NCBI GenBank assembly: GCA_026770025.1
Contig: JAMXDE010000003.1
Location: forward strand, 2,604,001-2,668,000
DNA length: 64,000 nt
Direction: 5' to 3'
Source: Craspedostauros australis
Taxonomy: Eukaryota; Bacillariophyta; Bacillariophyceae; Mastogloiales; Achnanthaceae
The translations under genes and the position numbers were made by a program. Shown here piece by piece: positions 27,688 through 38,061 of this stretch (positions are counted from its first letter, which is position 1; each line of letters begins with the position of its first letter). Below the pieces are notes generated by a model. It saw only the letters and a program-made list of their open reading frames with translations, had not been told where the DNA came from and ran no database searches.

Positions 27688-30600
27688 GGTTGCCGGCACC
27701 ACACTTGGTATTTATCAGCCTTGATACAAATAACAGAACAGAGCGCATGCCTTTGAATTGGGATCGGCATCTGGAGATTCACTGGATGGTAGCCAGCATT
27801 CAAAGAATACAAGCAGCATGGGGGAGCACAGCACAGGAAAGGTACATAGCACACATATTCCCATTGATTTTCCTTGGTACTGGCCTGCGTGGCTTGTCTA
27901 TCCAGTCAAATTGGAGGTGCAATTTGTCTCCAAAGGATGGCAAAAATGCACGAGTACTTGTAGTGTACCCAACGATCAATTCTAGTTCAAACAAAGTGCA
28001 GCCAAAAGGATAGCACCTTGTGGTTGCACCACAATCTACTCTCTGGAGTCTATGAGAAGTCAGCCTTGTTCTATTATACCGACGTTGTGGTACTCAAGCG
28101 CGTTCGTGAATCATTCTCGAGATCGACCCAATTGATCGTTGTTGGATAGAGTTCCGCACCGACGTACGTACGTACGTTATCCCTTAACGACCCAAGCTTA
28201 AAGCCTATATTATGGGCGATATAATGACACTAGTTGTTTTTTGAACACATTTGCCTGTTGGCAAGTTCCGCTCACGGAAGCCTACGATCGTGGAAGATGG
28301 TGTTGGTTGATAGTCGTTCGTTTGCTATTTCATTACGTTGGCACTCCGATCCTCTTGGTGTCCGTTCTTTTGCCCAATGCTCTCAGTGCTTCAATCTGTT
28401 TTGTAGATTCGGTCTCCAACTATGAGTCGGTGTGCGAGATGCTCTCTCACTATTCTTTGTATTCTCTCTCTCTCTCTCTTAGTATCGTATGCTCCTGCTA
28501 CATGATACTCCGTGTTGAATGTGTACTCCACATTCAACGCTCCGTTCATTCACTACTGGTTCTTACTCCATGAGTTCTTACCATTTGAACTTCACTTCCT
28601 GTATCCATGATCTCAATGCCCTTCGGTCATTGGATCTTTGCCTCCTGCTCTGACCTGGAGACAGATGTCAACATGGTGACATGATGACATCCTGTCTACG
28701 TCAGCTGTCGTCTTCCTGTTCCTCCAGATGTCACGTTCCATTGATGATGCGATGGTCTCTCAGATGATATTGTCATCTGGGGTTTAGTTGGGAGGTACAT
28801 CGAGCTTCGCTCGATACCATACGTTTTCATTGATGGATGGACGGACGATGGTCCTGATTCTCTCAGAAATCGTTGATTGCAAATTTCCTCCAGAAATTCT
28901 GCTCATTTTCGTGTGTTCCATTTCCGCTGTGATTTTGACAAATCACAGCATACTATTGACACGAATGTAGTTTTACCGTCCAAACATGTATTCGAGAATA
29001 CCAGGTGAACGATGCACATACACACGTACACCTTGACACATACACGCATGTACATCTCGACACACAGCAGAGCATGAAGTGCAGTGCATGAAGTGCAGAG
29101 CATGAAGATTTTGTCAAGTTTGCAAGACTGAGGAGGTTCATGACACCTCTAATACCAATCTTGCCTTTTGGAACAACAATGATGCGTGCAACAAATCTGA
29201 TCATTGCAGAAATAAGATCTTGCCAAATTTGATGGGATTGATGAGCTTGTATCTGAGCCAAGATGCTCAGATACATTCACTCAACAAGACAGTAGACATG
29301 GCCTGTGAAGGTGGATTTGCAGGGATTCAGACATGTATGTTCATGTGCACATAAGGGCAATGACATGCAGGGCCTGACGTCCATGTATCAGCTTGTTACC
29401 ATCTTCAGACACCAAGACAGGTATCTGAGGACCATCAGGCATTGTGGTAAATGAGGTCAACAGAGAAAGAGAAAATGGTTCATGACCAAAAGTCTCATGC
29501 TTGACCTGACACAATTGATGGAAAACAAGATTAGAAATAGACTAAGGTGAATATAGACTTTTGATCTAATAGACAACGTCGGATGCCATGTGCTGAACCA
29601 CTCCTTCGAAGACATTGTTACTCACAAAAATTGTGTCAACGGTATCTTTGACATTGTTTGGGAGATTATGACACATTTGGCGGAGACATCGAGAAACAAC
29701 AAGATTTACTGCTGCCTTCGTTGTTATCCCTTTGTGGTTATAAACATGCCAGGTTCGGTTGTGGTACAGACACACGACTAGCCTGATTAGCAAACAACGA
29801 TGGTTGAGGTTCGGGTCTGACCTTTGTCTGGTCCGTGACGTCATGCCGAACCTCAACAAGAGTTTCCGAACCGTTTTGTTCCACTGAGTCGAGGATGACG
29901 CTGACGACGTACACACCATATCCATGTCATTCAGTTAATGCGACAAGAGAACCATGAAAGTTCGCTCGCGGTGTCAACTTCCTTTCGTGGGTGGATGTGA
30001 CACGGACATGCGAAGGTGCGCGGACGCCTTCTCCCGGATCGGTGGATGGGGCCGAACTCCTCACAAAGATCACAAAACAGTCCGGACGCGGGAATGTTTC
30101 TGGCACTGGCAACACTGACGATGGTGGCGACACGGACGATACTGACCACTGAAGCAGGGCATGAGTCGCGCAAGGTCTTCGGCTCGTGCACCACAGTTTG
30201 TACGAGTACGTTGTGCAGGCGGACCGCGCCGTTCCGTCCTCCGACATACCGATCGTACATACCCTACATACCCTACATACCCTACCTACTCTACACACTT
30301 TACTGTAGAGCACTTGAAGCCGCGTTGGATAGGTTCGTCGTTGTTCATTTACAATTGCGGGCCAGTGACCAAGTCGTGAACCATGGGGCCGACGAACATT
30401 CCTAAATGTTCATGTCATGTCGCCTTCATGCTCGAGGCTCGTACTTTCCACCGGCGTTCTTGCCGCTTTCGTTTTCTGGGTCTTATCGCCTCTTCACACA
30501 CTAACTAAAACCAAGAGTGGAGGCGCTCCCTACTTTCGTATCTCCCCCATCAGTTCAGAGTACAAAAGTCTGTTGGACTCCGACGGGTGTGCTTTGTGTG

Positions 30601-31114
30601 ACTCGCCCAAGAAGCTGCCTGATGTGGATCTCGGATCGTGACAGTGCACGGCGACGTCTCTGTCGAGAGTGACATGCAATCTTCAGAGGACGACAAAGGT
30701 CCACGCACAAGGATCAAGCATCGAGCATCAAGCAGCAAGACAAGCAGCAAGCTAAGCACCCCACAGACACGGTTGCGCATCTGTCAAGACCATCACACAG
30801 TGGGATCACAAGGTGAAATCTGCCTCAGAAGAAGATGCAGACATCAAGGACTCACAAATCTTTGAATCGAAAAAGGCAAAAGCACATTCAAAGATAGAAA
30901 GGCATAGCAAAACAAAGCAAGGCAAGTTAACCTCGAGCTGCAACAATAACGGCATCGACAATGCCATCAACCGCTCAATCTGGCACTCACATACGCACTC
31001 ACACTCATTCTATCCATCTCATTTCGTTCTATTCTATTGCATGTATGTCACAGTGACGATATCTCATCGTCGACAAGAACAATTCTAACAGAAGCAAAAC
31101 CAAGACTAGTCATC
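27688..31114. other. Gene-poor region, 3.4 kb
   Basis: No well-supported gene. Simple repeats include GTACGTACGTACGT (28162-28175), a CT run near 28466-28481, a duplicated GCATGAAGTGCAG stretch (29072-29107) and ACATACCCTACATACCCTAC (30257-30284). A weak two-exon candidate on the minus strand (29341-29925) is described among the findings. Base composition is more AT-rich than in the coding regions, and long frames are scarce. Confidence 0.35.
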
Positions 31115-32163
31115 ATGATTCATGGCGTTGACGTGGAGGCAGACCCACCTGTCGTTCCCGATGAAGCTGCTCCAGAGGAGAACGGCAACGGGAACGGAAA
31201 CGGGAACCAGAAGGTCTGGCAACGCGTGGCCAGGCACGTCGCGCGCAACCCGTGCAGGTACCTCGTCGGCTCCCTCGTGGCTGCTGTGGTCTTTTCCGCC
31301 ATTGGCATGATCGCTGGCGAGTTCAGCGTTGATGCTGACACGGGTGGATGGGAGTCGCGCGGCACCAAGATCTCCGATCGCACTGCGCAAGTGCTGCTCA
31401 CCGAGTTGAACCGAGACTACATCTTCAACGAGGGAGAAACGGCATGGAGTGACCTCATCAACAACGTCCAACCAGGATACGATGATGATAGCGACGACAA
31501 GGACGACGCCAAGAAGACGAGCACCGCTGATGGCGGCAATCGTCGAATGACATCGATCTCTACTTCGACTCCGGCTTCGTCCACCCTTTTTCAAACATCC
31601 TCTGTTATCGGAAATCGTGCGCGTGCGCATGTGCACGGACATGGAAATCGCCACGCAATGCCATTCGCAATGACAAGCGAATTTCGCCGTCGCCTTGAGG
31701 ACAACACCGACCTCATGCCTGGCTGCGACTTCAGCTGGTACAATTCGGAATCCATGACCAACTCCTCCCGTCTCTGGCCAGTTTGGAAGATCAAGAACTC
31801 CAAGTCAGCCCTCGATGCAGATGTCATCCACGACCTCTGCGTTGCTGAAGAGAACACTCAGCGCATCCTGGAAGAGAATGATCACTGCTTCGGTTGCGAC
31901 GAAGGGTGCCTCCCACCCATGTCCATCGTTCTCTACGCCCGACTTACCTTGGCCGCCGACAATGGCCTGTCCATGTCTTGTGCAGACCTTCGAGATGCAT
32001 GGGGACCATACGAGGCCAAGACAAAGGAGGAATGGACTACCTGTGTTACCGACTTCGATACTGACTACGACCCAGAGACGAAGACCATCCCAGCAACTTG
32101 CCCTGACTACTTCTCCTCCGCCTTGGTAAACAACAACTATGATGAGACTGGCATAGTGTCCTA
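31115..32163 (+). CDS. 5' part of a Patched/Dispatched-like (RND) membrane protein gene, split by copia element 2
   Basis: The first 349 codons and two bases of a 12-TM protein of the Patched/NPC1/Dispatched type. ATG 31115 (MIHGVDVEADPPV) is in a good context; TM1 lies around residues 45-68 (CRYLVGSLVAAVVFSAIG). A large luminal/extracellular loop follows, with Cys residues (CFGCDEGC). At codon 350 the frame enters the LTR of copia element 2. Reading on adds about 20 LTR-coded residues and stops at 32225-32227, so a 370-aa truncated product is predicted from this allele. The coding sequence resumes at 38068 in the same frame once the element and one target copy are removed. Confidence 0.85.
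32158..32163 (+). repeat. Left target-site copy GTCCTA
   Basis: The same six bases recur directly after the right LTR at 38062-38067, the duplication expected from integration. Confidence 0.9.
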
Positions 32164-32826
32164 TGTTGAAACAGGTCTCAATCCTGTTGCTCATGTAGAC
32201 CGGGTGGGGCTACAATTGGTTCACTAAGTTAGTTGTTCTGTTATCCCGGGTTTGTAGGTTGGTGATTCCTCTTTCTCTGCGATTTATGAGCTCGACTTGT
32301 CTGTCAAAAGTCAACTCATGTCAATCTCCAGTTGCCCTGCAAACTCGTGTAGTTCTGACTCCTATTGAGTCAGATCATTTCCTAATTCCTAACGATCCAC
32401 CGCGATGTGAATCCTCGACCTGCGCCAGTTTCCCGCAGTTCGTCGTGTTGTTGTCTTATTTGGTCTTGGTTGTGTCAGACAGAGATTCAGGAACTCGATT
32501 GCGTCAGTCTCTAATCCTGACGTCTTACCTAAGTGGTTCCTCTCATCCATATATATCTGGTCTTGCTCCTCTGCTGACGTTCATGCTCTGCTCCTCACGT
32601 TCCCGCTGACGTTAGATTCCTCTCGGCTCGTAGATTATTTGTTTCTGAAGATTCCGAGATTCTTTCGTCATATTCGAGGATTCTGCTGTAAATTTCCGTT
32701 TTCGGGTTTGGAACATTTGATCGTGAGAAGGAGTTCTGGACAAACAAATATGTGTGAGCAGTCATTTGCGCAACTGTGACCCCTACCGGGTCATACACGA
32801 ATCTGAATATTCGTCATGTTCCAACA
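32164..32826 (-). repeat. 3' LTR of copia element 2
   Basis: 663 bp; identical by eye to 37399-38061. On the plus strand it carries a TATATATA-like CCATATATATC near 32548-32558. Confidence 0.95.
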
Positions 32827-32837
32827 CTCTCCCTGTT
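32827..32837 (-). promoter_or_regulatory. Polypurine tract of copia element 2
   Basis: On the minus strand the bases AAACAGGGAGAG directly precede the 3' LTR, as expected for the plus-strand DNA primer. Confidence 0.6.
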
Positions 32838-32878
32838 TGTGCAGAACCTCTCCTTTCATCTCAAAATGACGTCGATTG

Positions 32879-35800
32879 TCACTTCAACCCTCCTTGTCTG
32901 ATGGATGGCACCAGCCTCTCATGAATGCTCTCCTTCACATTCTTGGTCATGGGATCCGCGAAGTTCATCTCGGATGGTGTGAACTTCATGGTCATCTCTC
33001 CTCCCTGTACCATTTCCTTGATGAAGTGATATGCCACATCGATGTGCTTGGTGCGTAGTCCAACCTGCTGGTTCTTGGTCAAGAAGATTGCTCCAGTGTT
33101 GTCGCCATGTAGAGTGATCTGCGTGTTGGTTCCAGTCATCTCATCCAGCAGCATCTTGGCGAACTTGCATTCGGTTGCGCAGTTTGCCATCGACACGTAC
33201 TCCGCCTCTGTGCTCGAGAGTGTCACCGATCGCTGTGTCTTGGACTGCCAGCTCACAAGACACCCTCCGACCGTCACGATGTTGCCTGAGACGCTGCGAC
33301 GATGATCCTTGTTCGTTGCGTAATCCGAATCGCACCATGCTTCGATCTCCAGCCTGCGCGGCTTCCTGAGCTTGATGGCATAGCTGTCCTCCTTCGCAAT
33401 CTCAGCCTTGATGTATCCGATCAGTCTCGCCATCGCCTTCCAGTGTTCCTTGGTTGGATGCTCCAGATGTGATGCAAGTTCTCTGACAGCGTTGGCACAC
33501 TCTGGTCCCACTTTCTTCATCATCCAGAGAAGCTTGCCAACAATGGATCGGTATCCAGCTCGATTGTCCACTTCATCATCTTCGGTCGCCTTCACCAGGG
33601 TAGTTGATGGGTATCCTGGGGTCTCAAAGAGTCTAATGTTCGATTCGTAGTGCTGTTCGAATTCCTTGATCATCTGCTCCACGAAGTCGTCCATGGTGAC
33701 CACCAGGCACTTGCCATCTGCATCAGTCATCCTCTTGTACCATACTCCCAGATGTTTGGTGAGCTCTCCAAGGTCCGTGATGTTGAACTTGCGTGCGATC
33801 TCTTCCTTGATCCATTCGACTGTGACTGGGTCTCCTCCGATAGCAGCATCGTCGACATACACGATCACCAGTGCTGTGACTTGCCCGCTCGACTTGTACA
33901 CGAACAAGCATGGATCTGCCAGACTCTTGGTGAATCCAATGTCCACCAGTGCTGCTGTGAAAGTCTTCATCCATGCTCTGGGTGCTTGAACCGTTCCATA
34001 CACCGCCTTCAGCAGTTTTGCAACATGCTTGTGACGATATTCCGGATCTGCCCTTCCGTCAAAGTCTCCGTCCACGAATCCTTCTGGGATCTCGATGTAC
34101 ACCTCTTCTTCAATCTCTGCGTTCAGGAATGCTGCCTCCACATCCAGGGCTTCGATCACCCATCCAGTGTTGGCCAGGCACACCGCCAGCATTGTTCGAA
34201 TTGTGGTATCACTTGCGACCGGGGAGAATGACTCTGTGAAGTCCACTCCAGGGATCTGTTCGTATCCCTTCACCACCAGCCTCGCTTTGTACCGTGTTGA
34301 CCCATCCTGTTCGGACTTCTTCACGAATATCCAGCGAGACTTGAGTGCAGTGCGTCCTCGTCCCATGCTGCCTCGATCAATGACTTGGAGACAGTCGCGC
34401 TTCTGGAAGTTGTGAACCTCCTTTTCAGCTGCTCCCTTCCACTTGTCACCATCTGGCCTGCTCAGAGCGTCCTTGAGCGTCTTTGGCAGCCCTGGATCAG
34501 AAGTAAGGGAAGCGTTAAAAACCATCAACACTCTCCCGGATCTGGTGTTTGGCCTTCCATCATTCCGGCCTTGCACCTCGTAGGATCTCCAGGTCTGTAG
34601 TTTCGCTCGCTCTCTCTCCATCTTGGATGACCCTCTCCCAGCTTGCGGAACTGCCAGACGAGTTGGATGTCTCTCACGTTGGTTCGCAGGTGTCACATGC
34701 CGTTCATTCGCCTGATGCACATCCACCATCTCGAAGTCATCCATGCCCTCATTTCCATCCGAATCAGAGACAAGCCCAGGATCCACAACGATTCCGTTGA
34801 TATCGTCCTGGACATGGTCGGTTGGGTCCGCCATCACACCGCTCTCATCGTCCGAAATGACATGAGGAAGTTCATCGATGCTGACCATCTTTGGAATCTT
34901 GGTGGTTGCCGCTCTCTCCCCAGTGGACGGAGTCATCATCAGTGGAACATCCGCATCGACCACAGCCTTCTCATCTGGGACTGCGGCTGCGGTTGCTGCT
35001 GGTGTTGGATTGGATGCAGGCTCAGGTTGTGCAATGATCTCCACACCATCCACGACCCCTGCTCCATGCCACTCCATCCAGTTCAGGTCTCTGGACATCA
35101 CCACCTTGTTGGTATCGACCTTCAGCATCCGGTAGGTATCGCCTGCATGGTTGTCAGCATAGCCCAGCATCACCGTTTTGAATGCTTTCGGTGTAAGCTT
35201 CGGCTTCTTGGCGCGATCCGTTACGTATCCGACGCGTCCCCATTCCACCAGATGTGGATAGAGCTTGGGATTCTGGCCGTAGAAGGTTTCATCTGGACTC
35301 TTGTCGTTGCCTGTCGTGACCGTCAGGTTATGGAGCCGGGTTGCCGTGTGGATTGCCTCCGCCCAAAGCCGTCCTTGTGCCTCATCAGTGAGATCAGCAT
35401 CCAACATGAGCGCCAGTGCCGAATCTCGAATCGTCACGAATCCTCTCTCGACAACACCATTCATCATTGGTGTGTTGGGGGCGGTGTACTCCAGTTGGAT
35501 TCCATGCTCGTCACAGACCTTCTCCAGCTTCCCTTGGTTCTCACCAGCGTTGTCACACCGAATGGCCTCCACCTTCAGGTCTGCACCTTTGAGTTTGGTG
35601 AGTAGAGTCTCCACCTGTCCTGCAAGCTGGCTCTTGTTCGTCAGGAAGTAACTCCACTTCTTCTTGGAAACCTCATCCACGATCAACAGCCAGTAGTTGC
35701 TTCCTTTGGCCGTCTTCTTGTATGGACCAGAGATGTCCAGGTATAGGCGTTGAGCGATGTGGGTAGCTTTCTCAAATGCCTTCTTCCTCACTCCCTTCGC

Positions 35801-37327
35801 CTTTGCTTTTGCCTTTGCACATGCCTCACATGCTCTCCAAGTCCCAGTGAGTGACCAACCTGCCTTTGCTGCTGTCAGCTTGGTGTAGCGCTCGTTTGGA
35901 TGCCCCAGGATGCGATGAGCTCGATTGACATCCATGGTGCTCTTCCTCTCCACAGTTCCCGTGGCCATGATGGATTCCATTGGCTTCCCCTTTGACTTGC
36001 ATTTGAGGAAGTACAGGTTGCCGTCTCCATTGTCATCTTCATGTTGGAACTTCAGACTGATGTCGGTGCTTGGATGTTTCAAAGTGATATCATCCTTGCC
36101 TCCACTGAGCGTGCATCCCTTCTCCAGGAATTGGGGAATACTGATGATGTTGTGTGCGAATCCTGGGACCACGAAGACTGACTTCAAGATGAACTCGGTA
36201 CCGTCCAGGCACTCTCCATGGAATTCCCCCACATGGGTTGGTGTCACCATGTTGCGGTCTCCCACCTGCACCTGTCTGTCATCGGTGACCGCCACCAGAT
36301 CTGTGATCCCTTCGGTTGACCAGGTCACATGACATGTAGCTCCGGTGTCAGCCAGCCACTTGTTCTTGTCTCCAGCCTGCCTGCCATCTGTCCCGGTTAC
36401 ATGAGATATCGCTGCCATACCAACGAACATTCCAGAGTGGGTGTTCCCAGATCCTCCTGCTTGTCCGCCCTGTCCGTTCTTCTCCGGACAATCCTTGGCC
36501 TTGTGCCCTTGCTTCTTGCATCTGTAGCACTTGATTCGTTGGAGGTAGTCATTGTTGTTGGTTGGTGGCTTGGTGCACTCCGCTGCCTTGTGTCCGTATT
36601 CTCCACACTTGCGACACGTGCCCTTGAACCCGCTCTGATACCCCTTCGTCATGGTGTTGAAGGCCTTGTTGGTTGAAGTCGACGCAGTGCTCCCATCCTC
36701 ACTCGTCCTCACCTTCCTCTTCCAGAATCGGATCAGGGACTTCTTCAGCGACTCCCACTTGAGGTCTCCATCATTCAGCTCTCTATCCAGTGTAGTCTTC
36801 ACCTCGCTGTAGATCTCCTCCGGTAGGTTCACCATCACATGCGCAATGCAGTCGTCATCCGTCTTCTCCACACCGAAATCCTTCAGCTCCTTCACAATCT
36901 TGTTGATTCTCATCATCCACTGGCTTGGATCCTCTTCCGGAGTCTGCAGTGTACACATGGTGAACTCGTTGAGCTTCGTCACCTTGTCTGCCTTGTCCCG
37001 CGGTGCATACCTGTCCTGAAGTGCCTTCAACGCTGCCACAGCATCACCCTTGGGTTGGTGATCTGTCTTGCACTCCCTCACGATGCTTCTCGCCAGCCCC
37101 TCAGTGCTGAGCATCAGTGTGCTGTATGCTGCCTTGTTCATCCGCTCAGCCTTCTTCTCTGCTTCGCTCTTGGCTGCCTGATCATGCCTTGGTACCGCGA
37201 CTGTCTCGTCCAACACCTCATCGTACCCCTTGCACGCAGCGAGAGCCATGAAGACGTCCAACCACTCGTCAAAGTCCTCGCCATCGAACTTGACGATCTT
37301 CACCGACTTGACCCCGTCTTCATCCAT
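32879..37327 (-). CDS. Gag-Pol polyprotein of copia element 2, 1482 aa, intact
   Basis: A single uninterrupted frame from ATG 37327. Gag (1-~300) has two CCHC zinc knuckles, CRKCGEYGHKAAEC (238-251) and CYRCKKQGHKAKDC (267-280). The protease active site is ADTGATCHV (Asp327). The HHCC integrase zinc motif (HRILGHPNERY...CEAC) is followed by the integrase core with LYLDISGPY, AIRCDNAGENQG and NGVVERGF giving D, D and E. The RT has EALDVEAAFLNAEI and IVYVDDAAIGGD (residues 1157-1160 for YVDD), and RNase H has AWCDSDYATNKDHR, SSTEAEYVSMA and HGDNTGAIFL. All catalytic residues I can check are present. Gag and Pol share one frame, so the Gag:Pol ratio must be set by processing, splicing or degradation rather than frameshifting. 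Confidence 0.95.
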   Translation of the reverse strand: MDEDGVKSVKIVKFDGEDFDEWLDVFMALAACKGYDEVLDETVAVPRHDQAAKSEAEKKAERMNKAAYSTLMLSTEGLARSIVRECKTDHQPKGDAVAALKALQDRYAPRDKADKVTKLNEFTMCTLQTPEEDPSQWMMRINKIVKELKDFGVEKTDDDCIAHVMVNLPEEIYSEVKTTLDRELNDGDLKWESLKKSLIRFWKRKVRTSEDGSTASTSTNKAFNTMTKGYQSGFKGTCRKCGEYGHKAAECTKPPTNNNDYLQRIKCYRCKKQGHKAKDCPEKNGQGGQAGGSGNTHSGMFVGMAAISHVTGTDGRQAGDKNKWLADTGATCHVTWSTEGITDLVAVTDDRQVQVGDRNMVTPTHVGEFHGECLDGTEFILKSVFVVPGFAHNIISIPQFLEKGCTLSGGKDDITLKHPSTDISLKFQHEDDNGDGNLYFLKCKSKGKPMESIMATGTVERKSTMDVNRAHRILGHPNERYTKLTAAKAGWSLTGTWRACEACAKAKAKAKGVRKKAFEKATHIAQRLYLDISGPYKKTAKGSNYWLLIVDEVSKKKWSYFLTNKSQLAGQVETLLTKLKGADLKVEAIRCDNAGENQGKLEKVCDEHGIQLEYTAPNTPMMNGVVERGFVTIRDSALALMLDADLTDEAQGRLWAEAIHTATRLHNLTVTTGNDKSPDETFYGQNPKLYPHLVEWGRVGYVTDRAKKPKLTPKAFKTVMLGYADNHAGDTYRMLKVDTNKVVMSRDLNWMEWHGAGVVDGVEIIAQPEPASNPTPAATAAAVPDEKAVVDADVPLMMTPSTGERAATTKIPKMVSIDELPHVISDDESGVMADPTDHVQDDINGIVVDPGLVSDSDGNEGMDDFEMVDVHQANERHVTPANQRERHPTRLAVPQAGRGSSKMERERAKLQTWRSYEVQGRNDGRPNTRSGRVLMVFNASLTSDPGLPKTLKDALSRPDGDKWKGAAEKEVHNFQKRDCLQVIDRGSMGRGRTALKSRWIFVKKSEQDGSTRYKARLVVKGYEQIPGVDFTESFSPVASDTTIRTMLAVCLANTGWVIEALDVEAAFLNAEIEEEVYIEIPEGFVDGDFDGRADPEYRHKHVAKLLKAVYGTVQAPRAWMKTFTAALVDIGFTKSLADPCLFVYKSSGQVTALVIVYVDDAAIGGDPVTVEWIKEEIARKFNITDLGELTKHLGVWYKRMTDADGKCLVVTMDDFVEQMIKEFEQHYESNIRLFETPGYPSTTLVKATEDDEVDNRAGYRSIVGKLLWMMKKVGPECANAVRELASHLEHPTKEHWKAMARLIGYIKAEIAKEDSYAIKLRKPRRLEIEAWCDSDYATNKDHRRSVSGNIVTVGGCLVSWQSKTQRSVTLSSTEAEYVSMANCATECKFAKMLLDEMTGTNTQITLHGDNTGAIFLTKNQQVGLRTKHIDVAYHFIKEMVQGGEMTMKFTPSEMNFADPMTKNVKESIHERLVPSIRQGGLK

Positions 37328-37373
37328 CTTGTCGTTGTTCTTCAGCCCTGATGGCCCAACTTCGTGTGTCTGA

Positions 37374-37400
37374 GTGTCTCAAGACACGTTTTAAAACGTG
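37374..37400. promoter_or_regulatory. Palindromic leader next to the 5' LTR of copia element 2
   Basis: CACGTTTTAAAACGTG (37385-37400) is a perfect 16-bp palindrome overlapping the LTR border. GTGTCTCAAGACAC next to it (37374-37387) is a second small hairpin. The primer-binding position therefore does not start TGG, and no copy complementary to it was seen in the LTR. Confidence 0.5.
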
Positions 37401-38061
37401 TTGAAACAGGTCTCAATCCTGTTGCTCATGTAGACCGGGTGGGGCTACAATTGGTTCACTAAGTTAGTTGTTCTGTTATCCCGGGTTTGTAGGTTGGTGA
37501 TTCCTCTTTCTCTGCGATTTATGAGCTCGACTTGTCTGTCAAAAGTCAACTCATGTCAATCTCCAGTTGCCCTGCAAACTCGTGTAGTTCTGACTCCTAT
37601 TGAGTCAGATCATTTCCTAATTCCTAACGATCCACCGCGATGTGAATCCTCGACCTGCGCCAGTTTCCCGCAGTTCGTCGTGTTGTTGTCTTATTTGGTC
37701 TTGGTTGTGTCAGACAGAGATTCAGGAACTCGATTGCGTCAGTCTCTAATCCTGACGTCTTACCTAAGTGGTTCCTCTCATCCATATATATCTGGTCTTG
37801 CTCCTCTGCTGACGTTCATGCTCTGCTCCTCACGTTCCCGCTGACGTTAGATTCCTCTCGGCTCGTAGATTATTTGTTTCTGAAGATTCCGAGATTCTTT
37901 CGTCATATTCGAGGATTCTGCTGTAAATTTCCGTTTTCGGGTTTGGAACATTTGATCGTGAGAAGGAGTTCTGGACAAACAAATATGTGTGAGCAGTCAT
38001 TTGCGCAACTGTGACCCCTACCGGGTCATACACGAATCTGAATATTCGTCATGTTCCAACA
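37399..38061 (-). repeat. 5' LTR of copia element 2
   Basis: 663-bp copy, upstream of gag on the minus strand; identical by eye to 32164-32826. Confidence 0.95.

Larger units (their letters stand above)
32164..38061 (-). mobile_element. Ty1/copia LTR retrotransposon (element 2), intact, inserted in the Patched-like gene
   Basis: Two 663-bp LTRs (32164-32826 and 37399-38061), TGTTGAAAC...GTTCCAACA on the plus strand, appear identical throughout. They enclose a minus-strand polyprotein gene of 1482 codons without stops. A 6-bp duplication, GTCCTA, flanks the element (32158-32163 and 38062-38067). Next to the 3' LTR (left side) the minus strand has a polypurine tract, ACAGGGAGAG, touching the LTR. 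RT is Y-V-D-D and protease D-T-G, so this is a different copia lineage from element 1. Intact coding and identical LTRs point to a very recent, possibly still active, copy. Confidence 0.97.

Noticed and set aside
26152-27702. 516-codon antisense frame over the cyclase-PDE gene
   Set aside because: The sense strand encodes conserved catalytic motifs throughout; the antisense frame has no ATG-based support or domains.
29040-29107. Repeated GCATGAAGTGCAG considered as a CRISPR-like or minisatellite array
   Set aside because: Only two to three imperfect copies, without spacers, in a eukaryotic context.
32259-32609. Identical 116-codon frames in both LTRs of element 2 (also 37494-37844)
   Set aside because: Their identity is explained by LTR duplication; they are on the strand opposite to transcription and have no domain.
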